DNA of 18,386 nt, taken from assembly GCA_964530215.1 (NCBI GenBank), contig CAZHAJ010000021.1, forward strand, positions 1 to 18,386, written 5' to 3'. The notes under the pieces were generated by a model. It did not search any database. It was not told the DNA's origin and saw only the letters and a list, made by a program, of their open reading frames with translations. Both the position numbers and the translations under genes were made by a program. Position 1 is the first letter of the stretch, and every line of letters starts with the position of its first letter. Below are positions 1 through 7,430 of this stretch, in pieces. This DNA is from JAAXTT01 sp964530215. Its GTDB lineage: Bacteria > Bacillota > Desulfotomaculia > Desulfotomaculales > Desulfocucumaceae.

Positions 1-55
1 AGCTGATAGCTGATAGCTGATAGCTGATAGCTGATAGCTGATAGCTGATAGCTTA
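1..55. repeat. Heptamer tandem repeat array (AGCTGAT)n downstream of aroC
   Basis: Seven perfect head-to-tail copies of the 7-bp unit AGCTGAT fill positions 1-49 and end in AGCTTA (50-55). The array touches the window edge, so its full length is unknown. It lies a few bases beyond the aroC stop codon and is intergenic on the visible side. The unit contains the palindrome AGCT, so each pair of units can form short hairpins. A related but degenerate array lies at the other end of aroC. Function is unknown; no T-tract supports a terminator role. Confidence 0.9.
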
Positions 56-59
56 GCCA

Positions 60-1223
60 TTATAAGCTGTTTATTCTATCCCAGTACCTGACCCATCTTT
101 CCTGAACTTCTTCCAAGGTATCGCCACCAAACTTTTCCAAGCATGATTTGGCAATTTCCCAAGCCACAACAGCTTCACCAACCACCCTGGCAGCGGGTAC
201 GGCACAGCAATCAGACCTTTCCACCGAAGCCTCAAAGGACTGCTTGTTAACAATATCAACGCTTCGCAAAGGTTTATACAGAGTGGGGATGGGCTTCATG
301 GCAGCCCTTATCACTACAGGATTGCCGTTGGTCATACCTCCCTCGATACCTCCGGCCCTGTTAGTTTCACGGTAAAAACCTTCTCCCTCTCGGTAATAAA
401 TTTCGTCGTGAACACCGGACCCCGGTATTTGAGCCGCACCAAAACCAAGTCCAATCTCTACGCCCTTAATAGCCTGAATGCTCATTAAAGCTCCTGCCAG
501 CCTGCCGTCCAGCTTACTGTCCCATGAAACGTAGCTGCCAATTCCCGGAGGCAGTCCATACACCCTTATTTCAAAAATACCTCCCAAAGAGTCCCCCTCT
601 GCTTTGGCCCGATTTATTTCAGCACACATTGCTTCCTCTGATTCCGGAACGGCACAGCCCAAGGGCGAAAGCTCAACTATTCTACGCAATTCTGCAAGGG
701 AGAGGTTATCGGGGATATCTGCACTGACAGAGCCTATTCTGACAACTGCACCCAATACATTTATGTTCAGTTCATCAAGCAATCTTCTGCCCAAAGAGCC
801 CACCGCCACTCTGGCAGCTGTTTCCCTGGCACTGGCTCTCTCCAAAACATTCCTCATGTCCCGATGCTGATATTTTATAAACCCGGTCAAATCTGCATGA
901 CCCGGCCTGGGGCGGGTCACCACCATTTGAGCAGTATCGGCTTCTGAGCCGGGAGCCATTATCTGGGACCAGTTAGCCCAATCTCTGTTTTCAATCTGCA
1001 TAGTCACCGGACTTCCCAGAGTAAAACCTCCCCGTACCCCGGAAAGAAACCGAGCAGAGTCACTTTCGATTTTCATCCTGTCTCCACGACCGTAACCACC
1101 CTGCCGCCTTTTTAGCTGTTCGTTTACATATTGTTCGGTTATGGGTATCCCTGCAGGTAAATTTTCCACCACTGCTGTAAGTACCGGTCCATGGGACTCA
1201 CCGGCAGTAACAAATCTTAGCAA
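60..1223 (-). CDS. aroC: Chorismate synthase AroC
   Basis: The product converts 5-enolpyruvylshikimate-3-phosphate to chorismate, the last shikimate-pathway step, using reduced FMN in the cytoplasm. The 387-residue protein has the normal family length. Visible signatures are GESHG at residues 8-12 with the conserved His11, RPGHAD with His109 near residues 105-111, and the family motif RASARETAARVA at 129-140. The start is a TTG codon at 1223-1221, preceded at five bases by GAGGTG, a good ribosome binding site; the protein begins directly with the conserved MLRFVTAGESHG core, so nothing is missing. It lies 84 bases downstream of aroE in the same direction and probably shares its transcript, although the gap holds a heptamer repeat. 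Family assignment is essentially certain. Confidence 0.97.
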   Translation of the reverse strand: MLRFVTAGESHGPVLTAVVENLPAGIPITEQYVNEQLKRRQGGYGRGDRMKIESDSARFLSGVRGGFTLGSPVTMQIENRDWANWSQIMAPGSEADTAQMVVTRPRPGHADLTGFIKYQHRDMRNVLERASARETAARVAVGSLGRRLLDELNINVLGAVVRIGSVSADIPDNLSLAELRRIVELSPLGCAVPESEEAMCAEINRAKAEGDSLGGIFEIRVYGLPPGIGSYVSWDSKLDGRLAGALMSIQAIKGVEIGLGFGAAQIPGSGVHDEIYYREGEGFYRETNRAGGIEGGMTNGNPVVIRAAMKPIPTLYKPLRSVDIVNKQSFEASVERSDCCAVPAARVVGEAVVAWEIAKSCLEKFGGDTLEEVQERWVRYWDRINSL

Positions 1224-1233
1224 TTTATCACCT

Positions 1234-1273
1234 CATTATCAGCTACTAGCTGCTAGCTGCTAGTGGCTAGCTT
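1234..1273. repeat. Degenerate heptamer repeat array between aroE and aroC
   Basis: From 1241 the plus strand reads AGCTACT, AGCTGCT, AGCTGCT, AGTGGCT, then AGCTTA: four 7-bp units of consensus AGCTGCT. It is the same family as the array at 1-55 and ends in the same AGCTTA hexamer. It sits just upstream of the aroC ribosome binding site on the minus strand, so it is part of the transcribed leader or spacer if aroE and aroC are cotranscribed. Overlapping CTAG/AGCT palindromes give it hairpin potential. Confidence 0.8.
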
Positions 1274-1307
1274 AATAATTACTTCTTTAGACATTATGGT
1301 TAAATAG

Positions 1308-2210
1308 TTATGCTTTTGCCATTATCTCTAATTCCAAAGCTTTGCGCATCACCTCAATGGGTGGCTCTGCCCCTGTCCATAGCTTAAAAGCAATGGCTCC
1401 CTGATGAAGCAGCATACCTATTCCGTTACAAACTTTGGCGCCTGCCCCACTGCTTTGCTTCATAAACTTTGTATAGGGCGGATTATAAACAAGATCCACC
1501 ACTGTATGCTCTGGTCCCAGCAGATGAAAAGGAAAAGGCGGAGATTCTTCGGCATTTGGGCACATGCCCATAGAGGTGGTTTGAACCACCAGTGAAGCCC
1601 TAATTAATATATCTTCCCACTTCCTCTGTTCCTGCCGGTTTTCCTGGGCTTGGGGCCAGTTTATCACTGAGGCCTTGCAATGGGTGTTTATATTTATATA
1701 TTCTGCCAGATTTAAAGCCCTTTCATAGGACCTGTTGGAGATAAATATCTGGGTAGCCCCCTCCACTGCCAACGCCATTGAAACTGCTCTGGCGGCTCCG
1801 CCGGCACCTATAATCAATGCTGCAGCATTTTGGATTTGGACCCCAAACTCTTCCTTTAAAGCCTTAATAAACCCTAATCCGTCTGTATTGTGCCCCGTCA
1901 ACACACCACCAGCATTAACGATGGTATTAACTGCACCTGTGAGACGAGCTATCGGAGTTAATTTTTCTATTAAATCCACCACTCCCTGCTTATGGGGCAC
2001 GGTAATATTTACCCCTGCCAAATCAAGGGAGCGAATACCAGCAACAGCTTGAGACAAGTAATGGGGTTCCACCTGAAAGGGCACATAAACCCAATCCATA
2101 TCAAGATATTTAAAGGCAGCATTATGCATGGCAGGAGAAAAAGAGTGCCCTATTGGGCACCCAAAAATCCCGCATACACGAGTTTTTCCGCTTATCTTAA
2201 TCTCCTTCAT
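1308..2210 (-). CDS. aroE: Shikimate dehydrogenase (NADP+) AroE
   Basis: The enzyme reduces 3-dehydroshikimate to shikimate with NADPH in the cytoplasm. The 300-residue protein shows the substrate-site Ser pair in GHSFSP (Ser23, Ser25), the catalytic lysine in NITVPHK (Lys74), the catalytic aspartate in GHNTDG (Asp110), and the Rossmann dinucleotide motif GAGGAAR (135-141). The ATG start at 2210 has GGAGG nine bases upstream and lies inside the end of yqeG (14-base overlap), which points to translational coupling. Length is slightly above the usual 270-290 because of an insertion near residues 185-200 (a Gln/Glu/Arg-rich patch). Together with aroC downstream it gives two adjacent shikimate-pathway genes in one transcription unit. 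Confidence 0.97.
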   Translation of the reverse strand: MKEIKISGKTRVCGIFGCPIGHSFSPAMHNAAFKYLDMDWVYVPFQVEPHYLSQAVAGIRSLDLAGVNITVPHKQGVVDLIEKLTPIARLTGAVNTIVNAGGVLTGHNTDGLGFIKALKEEFGVQIQNAAALIIGAGGAARAVSMALAVEGATQIFISNRSYERALNLAEYININTHCKASVINWPQAQENRQEQRKWEDILIRASLVVQTTSMGMCPNAEESPPFPFHLLGPEHTVVDLVYNPPYTKFMKQSSGAGAKVCNGIGMLLHQGAIAFKLWTGAEPPIEVMRKALELEIMAKA

Positions 2211-2715
2211 TTATAACAGCCTCCAACGGCACTTTTTTCTTTATTTTTTTCATAACCAGTTTTTCCAGCTTGCGGTTAATTAACTGGGTAGCCCAATACT
2301 CTTTACCCGGCATAGGCACCACCAATATGGTATACAATCCCATTCTGTTGCCACCCAAAATATCTGTGAAGATTTGATCACCCACCACCGCGGTTTCACC
2401 AGCAGAAACTCCCAACATGTCCATCGCCTTCCTGAAGCATTCCCTGCGGGGTTTTACCGCTTTGCAAACATAAGGCATATGACAAATTTTAGCAATTTTT
2501 TGGATTCTGCCCGGACTGTTATTGGAAACCACGCACGCCTTAATACCTTTGTCTGCTAACTTTTTTAGCCACAACGATACTTCCTCGGAAAGCTGAGTCT
2601 TATCTCTGGGCAAAAGCGTATTATCAAGATCAAAAAGAACACAGCGGATTCCCATATCGTATAACGCGTCAATATCAATGTTTGTCACAGATTGCACATA
2701 TTTTTTAGGGAACAA
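2197..2715 (-). CDS. yqeG: YqeG-family HAD-IIIA phosphatase
   Basis: This is a short HAD-superfamily hydrolase of the YqeG type found in Firmicutes next to yqeH/aroE-like genes; its physiological substrate is not established. Motif I is DLDNT (residues 29-33 from the TTG start), motif II is probably VVSNN, the motif III lysine lies in VKPRR, and motif IV is GDQIFTD. Length (172) fits the family. The only standard start in frame is TTG at 2715, but the ribosome binding site AAAGGCGG lies 20 bases away, too far. Four codons upstream an ATC codon (2727-2725) sits eight bases from that site and adds T-K-L-L, which resembles the usual family N-terminus. The true start may therefore be ATC at 2727. 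The gene overlaps aroE by 14 bases. Confidence 0.9.
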   Translation of the reverse strand: MFPKKYVQSVTNIDIDALYDMGIRCVLFDLDNTLLPRDKTQLSEEVSLWLKKLADKGIKACVVSNNSPGRIQKIAKICHMPYVCKAVKPRRECFRKAMDMLGVSAGETAVVGDQIFTDILGGNRMGLYTILVVPMPGKEYWATQLINRKLEKLVMKKIKKKVPLEAVINEGD

Positions 2716-2760
2716 AAGTTTAGTGATTTTTTATACCGCCTTTCTATACTGTTAGCTGTT

Positions 2761-2790
2761 ATTTTATCGAACAAAGCCTATTATTGGCAA
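2761..2790 (-). promoter_or_regulatory. Possible sigma-A promoter for yqeG-aroE-aroC
   Basis: On the minus strand TTGCCA (2790-2785) is separated by 18 bases from TAAAAT (2766-2761). It lies in the 86-base spacer between the pilT stop and yqeG. Both hexamers are imperfect, so this is a candidate only. No terminator is visible after pilT, so readthrough from the pilus operon is an alternative. Confidence 0.35.
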
Positions 2791-2801
2791 CAAAAAGATG
2801 G

Positions 2802-3899
2802 TTATATTAATAGTTTTGTTAAAGTCTCCGGGTCCGAAGAGCGAGATAGTGCTTCCTCTCTGCTGATTATTTTATTTGCATAAAGATTTCGCAAAGCCAT
2901 ATCCATAGATTGCATCCCAAATTTTCCGCCGGTTTGGAGCTGACTAAGAATCTGATGTGTTTTACCTTCCCGGATAAGATTTCTAATGGCAGGAGTTGCC
3001 GTCAAAATCTCAACCGCAGCTATCCTGCCGGGCTTATCAATTCTAGGCACCAAAACCTGGGCAATTACTCCTTGAATACTATTTCCCAACTGGACTCGAA
3101 TTTGTTGCTGTTGGTGTGGAGGGAAAACATCTATAATCCGGTCAATGGTTTGGGGAGCACTGGAGGTATGTAAAGTACCAAAGACCAAGTGACCTGTTTC
3201 TGCAGCTGTAATAGCAATGCCGATGGTTTCCGGATCCCGCATTTCACCCACTAGGATCACATCAGGATCTTCCCGCATGGCTGAACGTAAAGCGCTGGCG
3301 AAAGACTGGGTGTCCCGTCCGATTTCTCGTTGATTAACAATGCTTTTTTTATGCAGATGAATAAACTCGATAGGATCCTCTAAGGTTATTATGTGTCTTC
3401 GGCTGCTGCTGTTAATGAGATCTATCATAGAAGCCAGGGTGGTTGACTTGCCACTTCCGGTAGGACCAGTGACCAACACCAGCCCCCTGGGTTTATTAGT
3501 AAGGGTACTTATGGCATCGGGAAGCCCTAATTCTGAGAAGCTTAATACCTTGGAATTAATTATTCTAATTACAAAGCTAACGTGACCCTGCTGTTTAAAG
3601 GCATTTACCCGGAACCTGCTGACACCTGGAATCTCATAAGAGAAATCTAGCTCTCCTCTTTCATTAAAGCTTTTATATTGTTCTTCAGTCATGATTTGAT
3701 TAACCAAAAAATCGGTATCGGACGGCGATAGCTTGCCCATTAACTGTGCTTCCGCTGTCAATTTACCTTGCCATTCAGGAGCATCAAAGGGAAGCAAATC
3801 CCCGTTCAACCGAAAAACAGGAGCACTGTTGACTGTTACATGAACATCTGAGACCCCCAAATCGGTGGCCAGTGACAAAATCTCATCAGCTTTCATCAT
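2802..3899 (-). CDS. pilT: Type IV pilus retraction ATPase PilT
   Basis: PilT is the hexameric cytoplasmic ATPase that depolymerises the pilus and drives twitching. The 365-residue product carries the N-terminal PAS-like region with SDVHVTVNS (residues 17-25), Walker A GPTGSGKS (145-152), the Asp box LEDPIEF, Walker B DVILVGEMRD, and the His box GHLVFGTLHTSSA. The C-terminal helices end in the usual GMQSMDMALRNL segment. I chose the ATG at 3899 because AAGGGAGA lies just upstream and a second ATG follows; a GTG at 3956 would add 19 residues, overlap pilO and lacks a ribosome binding site. Residues 39-64 are somewhat longer than in typical PilT. It is the last gene of the pilus operon. The ending and motifs favour PilT over PilB/GspE, which here is a separate gene. 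Confidence 0.95.
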   Translation of the reverse strand: MMKADEILSLATDLGVSDVHVTVNSAPVFRLNGDLLPFDAPEWQGKLTAEAQLMGKLSPSDTDFLVNQIMTEEQYKSFNERGELDFSYEIPGVSRFRVNAFKQQGHVSFVIRIINSKVLSFSELGLPDAISTLTNKPRGLVLVTGPTGSGKSTTLASMIDLINSSSRRHIITLEDPIEFIHLHKKSIVNQREIGRDTQSFASALRSAMREDPDVILVGEMRDPETIGIAITAAETGHLVFGTLHTSSAPQTIDRIIDVFPPHQQQQIRVQLGNSIQGVIAQVLVPRIDKPGRIAAVEILTATPAIRNLIREGKTHQILSQLQTGGKFGMQSMDMALRNLYANKIISREEALSRSSDPETLTKLLI

Positions 3900-3939
3900 T
3901 TGTAGGAATCTCCCTTCGTATTTACTCAAAATAAAACCA

Positions 3940-4701
3940 TTAACCTTTGAGTACACTGCTGTTGGGAACTACTTGGTTTTCATTGCTGCTGCTTGTCTCC
4001 CGTGACGACTCCTTAACTGATAAATCGGTGGCAGGTCCGCCGTTCATAAGCTCTGAGCTTTTAAAGAGACTAAAGGGATCCTTAGGATAAGCGGTATCAT
4101 TTTCCCCAATAAAAGAATAGTCCAAAGGATCCGGTCTAACCTCATTTAGCACATAGAACTCTATTACAGCTCTGGCCTTAATTCCGTATGTACCAACCGG
4201 ATTTAACTCCAGCTCCACAATTTTACACAATCTTGGAAAATTCTCAATTTCCTCAAGAAAACCATATACACCCAGCTTGCTGCCGGACACATCCATAGAT
4301 ACTAAAAAACTACTGTAATCACCTTTGTCCTTCACTTGACTGAAAATGATGTTGGGGGCTGTTAAAGCATATTTTTTCAGCATCTCGTGCAGCTGCACCA
4401 AAACAAGTGGAGTGTCGGCATTGCCGGGAACCCTCTCATAAAGCACCTGAATATCTTTTTCTATCCCTTCAATCTCACTCAGAAATCGCTGGGGTTCATG
4501 ATAACCCAAATTAACCAAACTATTTTTCTTATTTTCCAAAGTTGTATATTTGTCTCTGAGGACAGCTATATTATTCACCTGCTCAGCCAATAAAAATTTG
4601 GTATATAGAAATACAAAAAAGACAGCCAGAAATATGATCAGCAAAGTCTTTTCTCTTTTATTGAGGATTAATTTTGATTTCAGCTTCTCTAATTGCTGCA
4701 T
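3940..4701 (-). CDS. pilO: Type IV pilus inner-membrane protein PilO-like
   Basis: PilO pairs with PilN in the membrane alignment complex that links cytoplasmic PilM to the external pilus assembly site. The 253-residue protein has a short basic cytoplasmic N-terminus, one transmembrane helix at about residues 19-37, a coiled-coil stretch at about 40-85, and an extracytoplasmic alpha/beta domain, followed by a low-complexity Ser/Asn-rich tail. Assignment rests on this architecture and on the position after pilN; sequence identity in this family is low. The ATG at 4701 has AAAGGTG nine bases upstream; an ATG at 4746 lacks one. Even so the gene overlaps pilN by 44 bases, suggesting coupled translation. 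The last 60 residues (rich in Ser, Asn, Glu) look disordered. Confidence 0.85.
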   Translation of the reverse strand: MQQLEKLKSKLILNKREKTLLIIFLAVFFVFLYTKFLLAEQVNNIAVLRDKYTTLENKKNSLVNLGYHEPQRFLSEIEGIEKDIQVLYERVPGNADTPLVLVQLHEMLKKYALTAPNIIFSQVKDKGDYSSFLVSMDVSGSKLGVYGFLEEIENFPRLCKIVELELNPVGTYGIKARAVIEFYVLNEVRPDPLDYSFIGENDTAYPKDPFSLFKSSELMNGGPATDLSVKESSRETSSSNENQVVPNSSVLKG

Positions 4702-5308
4702 CAATTTCAGCACCTTTATCCATAATGATGTCGTCTTGCTCAACATTCTGCAGATTATTTTCTGTGCCTTTAAACTGTAATTTAAACTGAATGGTTTTAG
4801 CTTCTTGAGCCAGTGGGACCACAGACAGATTTACTGACTCAAAATAATCCAGCCTCCTGAGACCCACCACTATTTCTGCTGTCTTCACTGGCCCGGGGGT
4901 ATAAAAAGATATATCCGCCCCCTGCTCCGGCCTGACTGATAGATTGGTTATATAAGCTCCCGCCGGTAATTGCTCAGAAATCCTTTGCACAAAGGGCAAT
5001 ACCATAAACATGGCGGAATCTTCTAATGAATTTACTGTGGAAACATTGCGTTCTAATTCCTTTTGTTTATTAACCAAAAGATTATATATGTCGTCAGATT
5101 GTTGTAATAGTGTCAATTCATCTTCCAATTCCCCTATTTTTCCCAAATACCTTTTTTCAATTTTATGGGGAATCCAAAATGACAGTACCAAAACAACCGT
5201 AGCCATAAATACGCCCATTACCATAAGCTGCTTGTTTTTTTTCCTTCTGCGCTCAAGGATGATTCTTGCGGGTAAAAAATTCATTTCTTTTGCATTTTTT
5301 ATATTCAA
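4658..5308 (-). CDS. pilN: Type IV pilus assembly protein PilN-like
   Basis: This bitopic membrane protein of 216 residues has the cytoplasmic PilM-docking motif MNFLP (residues 9-13), a basic patch ERRRKKNKQ, one transmembrane helix at about 28-47, a coiled coil (about 55-90) and a small extracytoplasmic alpha/beta domain. The TTG start at 5308 comes two bases after the pilM stop, with AGAGGTG five bases upstream; the internal ATG at 5284, right before the NFLP motif, has no good ribosome binding site. Close spacing to pilM and overlap with pilO show one tightly coupled unit pilM-pilN-pilO. The family is sequence-divergent, but motif, topology and order agree. Confidence 0.9.
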   Translation of the reverse strand: MNIKNAKEMNFLPARIILERRRKKNKQLMVMGVFMATVVLVLSFWIPHKIEKRYLGKIGELEDELTLLQQSDDIYNLLVNKQKELERNVSTVNSLEDSAMFMVLPFVQRISEQLPAGAYITNLSVRPEQGADISFYTPGPVKTAEIVVGLRRLDYFESVNLSVVPLAQEAKTIQFKLQFKGTENNLQNVEQDDIIMDKGAEIDAAIREAEIKINPQ

Positions 5309-5310
5309 GT

Positions 5311-6228
5311 TTACACCTCTTTAAGGATCAAACCTATATTTCCGGCAAAAACAGAAGCATAACTTGTAAAATCTAACGGCATAATTTTGTGGCCCCACAG
5401 CCTTTTCTTCTGAAAACTTTTTTCTACCCTTATATTTAAATTTCTCTCAAGAATCTCCGGGCTTTCCGGCTGAAGAGAAAGATCTCCCGTTAAATAGAGT
5501 AAATCTACTGATTTTCCAAAATGTCTTGCCGAAAAGAAATTAAGATATCCTCTTATCTCCTCGGTTAATCTGGCAAAGTCCTCATTGCTATAATCTTCAT
5601 ATGGCTCTGGGTTATCTGCATAGAGAACAAGATTTTTACCTTTGCATAGCATCAGTCGCATTCCGTCTGTCCCTGCATCCACGACTCCTATGTCTTTCTC
5701 ACTATCAGACATAAGCCTCCACATGACATTTGGAAAAATATCAATAGTTTGTATATTTAGCTCAAGGGCTTCAACTATGTTTACAGCTTCATTTATACAC
5801 CTGCTGGGCACCGCAGCCACCATGATATTATAATAATCCCTTTCCTCTTCTACAAACTCCTCTATCACTCTGAAATCAAACTGATAATCCTCCGGGCTGA
5901 CAGGTATATATTCATTCATTTCCAATTCCATATGGGCTTCCAAGTCCTGAAGCCTCATCTTGGGCACCTGTATAGACCGGGCTATAATTCCGGAATAGCT
6001 TAAGCATATATTCACTTTACCTGCTTTAATTTCTTTATCCATTAATAAATCATCAAGTAAATTAGCCTTTTGCGCAAAGTTCAAGCTATCCGAAGGCTGA
6101 TCAAAAACTATTGTCCCAAACTTGTCTGCTTCGATCGTTTTGGATAAGAGCTTTGCTGCCAAAACCCTCATATATCTATCATTGATTTCCAAATGCAATT
6201 TTCTTTCTGCAAAAAATTTAAATCCCAT
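5311..6228 (-). CDS. pilM: Type IV pilus actin-like ATPase PilM
   Basis: PilM is a cytoplasmic actin/FtsA-fold protein that binds the N-terminal tail of PilN. The 305-residue product shows the PilM-typical segment LEAHMELEMNEYIPVSPED (about 96-114) and the second phosphate-binding strand-turn VVDAGTDGMRLML (182-194), where PilM usually has DIG. It is shorter than the usual 340-350 residues; the C-terminal subdomain appears trimmed. ATG start at 6228 with a purine-rich AAGAGAG site. It follows the PilX-like gene by 37 bases and precedes pilN by two. Whether it still hydrolyses or only binds ATP cannot be told from sequence. Confidence 0.9.
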   Translation of the reverse strand: MGFKFFAERKLHLEINDRYMRVLAAKLLSKTIEADKFGTIVFDQPSDSLNFAQKANLLDDLLMDKEIKAGKVNICLSYSGIIARSIQVPKMRLQDLEAHMELEMNEYIPVSPEDYQFDFRVIEEFVEEERDYYNIMVAAVPSRCINEAVNIVEALELNIQTIDIFPNVMWRLMSDSEKDIGVVDAGTDGMRLMLCKGKNLVLYADNPEPYEDYSNEDFARLTEEIRGYLNFFSARHFGKSVDLLYLTGDLSLQPESPEILERNLNIRVEKSFQKKRLWGHKIMPLDFTSYASVFAGNIGLILKEV

Positions 6229-6265
6229 TATTACTCTCTTTTCTTTAAGTTAATAAACTTTTTTA

Positions 6266-6820
6266 TCAATGGGTTGCCTGTCCCTTATAAGTAAACACTA
6301 TTCCGTGACTGCAGTAACTAAGAGTTACTTGATATGGATAAATCACCCCATTGTACTGGGCTTGAATATTAACCGTCAATTTTTCGGGTGTATTTTCAGG
6401 GTTGTCGGCATCTACCGAATGAGTTTCATATAAAACTTCCGGAATATCATAGCCATATTCAACAGAAATACTGGTGTTCTCCAGCTCTGACCTCAATGCC
6501 GCCACCAGCTGACTATCAACATCTGCCAGCTTGGGAAGATATAAGTCGGTTATATCTTCCTCCCCTATGGTCATGGGTGCAGGCAAATCCGGTTCATTTT
6601 GGCGAATATCTTGATTAATAAAATCGATCCACTTAGTTACAGCATAATCCGAAGCAGCCTCAGCCACATAAAAGGCTTGTTTGTAATTATTATAGTCATT
6701 GACCGCCAGTTTCTCCCGGGAAGCCGCATATATTACTACATTCAGTATCATCATTGCTGCCCCCATCACTAACATCACGGTCAGCAATGCCACTCCTTTG
6801 TTATTCAGATAGCTTCTCAA
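6266..6820 (-). CDS. PilX/GspK-like minor pilin
   Basis: The N-terminus (N-K-G followed by VALLTVMLVMGAAMMILN) is a class III prepilin-like leader with Gly9 and a hydrophobic helix at about residues 10-32, followed by a Tyr/Ala-rich helix containing AFYVAEAASDYAV, the segment typical of PilX/PilX_N proteins. Position +5 after the presumed cleavage site is Thr, not Glu, as in GspK-type tip pseudopilins that cap the initiating complex. The rest (about 35-184) is a variable globular domain. TTG start at 6820 is supported by GGGGAGGGG upstream; the conserved leader begins only a few residues later, so no other start fits. It follows the PilW-like gene by 16 bases. Role as tip/priming minor pilin is inferred from family and position. 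Confidence 0.8.
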   Translation of the reverse strand: MRSYLNNKGVALLTVMLVMGAAMMILNVVIYAASREKLAVNDYNNYKQAFYVAEAASDYAVTKWIDFINQDIRQNEPDLPAPMTIGEEDITDLYLPKLADVDSQLVAALRSELENTSISVEYGYDIPEVLYETHSVDADNPENTPEKLTVNIQAQYNGVIYPYQVTLSYCSHGIVFTYKGQATH

Positions 6821-6836
6821 ATACGCCCCTCCCCAA

Positions 6837-7430
6837 CTAGATAATATCCACTACATGCTTTCGGTCAAGACGCAAACCTGTACTGAGATATAGCGGGGCA
6901 GCACTTGGTTCATTAACAGGGATAATTTCTATATGTATATCTATGTAATCCTGCTGCTGGGAACTGATAATTTCAAAATCCTTGACTCCGTCAGCTATAA
7001 TACTACCGTCATAATTTAAAATCTGACCGTAATCGCTACCGTTGGGACGATAGTAATAATATTTATAATTTGATACCTCTGACATGGTATTGCTTTCATT
7101 TTCCTGAAAATTAATTAAGGGTATCAATTGATCCTGCTGCTCATTATTTTGTGCATAAACAATTCCTGCGGAAGGAACATGGGGATCCGGAGCTATTTTT
7201 AACTCCTGGTATTGCCCCAGGAGATAAACTATCCTTTGCATAGCTATTCTTGCTTCAGTATAAGAGTCGGCATCAGCACTATATTCATTCTGATATTTAA
7301 TATTAAAACCTAAAAAGCTGTACACAATTAAAAGGAAAAAGGCCAAAATTGCGGTACCCATCATAATCTCTATCAGGGTAAAACCGTTTTCTTTGTTAAG
7401 CTGTCTTTTAAACAATATACCACACCCCAT
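6837..7430 (-). CDS. PilW-like minor pilin (prepilin)
   Basis: The 197-residue protein starts with a 16-residue leader ending in N-G followed by FTLIE, a textbook prepilin peptidase site with Glu at +5, and a hydrophobic helix to about residue 40. The segment ARIAMQRIVYLLGQYQELKI resembles PilW/GspJ-type minor pilins. The C-terminal part contains a Tyr run (YYYYRPNG) and alternating beta segments. The ATG start overlaps the TAA stop of the upstream gene by one base (TAATG), a clear sign of coupled translation. It probably joins the PilV-like and PilX-like proteins in the initiating/tip complex. The exact orthology of minor pilins cannot be fixed by eye. Confidence 0.8.
   Translation of the reverse strand: MGCGILFKRQLNKENGFTLIEIMMGTAILAFFLLIVYSFLGFNIKYQNEYSADADSYTEARIAMQRIVYLLGQYQELKIAPDPHVPSAGIVYAQNNEQQDQLIPLINFQENESNTMSEVSNYKYYYYRPNGSDYGQILNYDGSIIADGVKDFEIISSQQQDYIDIHIEIIPVNEPSAAPLYLSTGLRLDRKHVVDII

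Noticed and set aside
1..55. CRISPR-like repeat array
   Set aside because: The unit is seven bases with no spacers, and no cas gene is nearby.
1..55. Intrinsic terminator formed by the heptamer array after aroC
   Set aside because: AGCT pairs can fold, but no T-tract follows on either strand.
3900..3956. GTG start of pilT at 3956
   Set aside because: No ribosome binding site and it overlaps pilO; the ATG pair at 3899 follows AAGGGAGA and begins the conserved protein.
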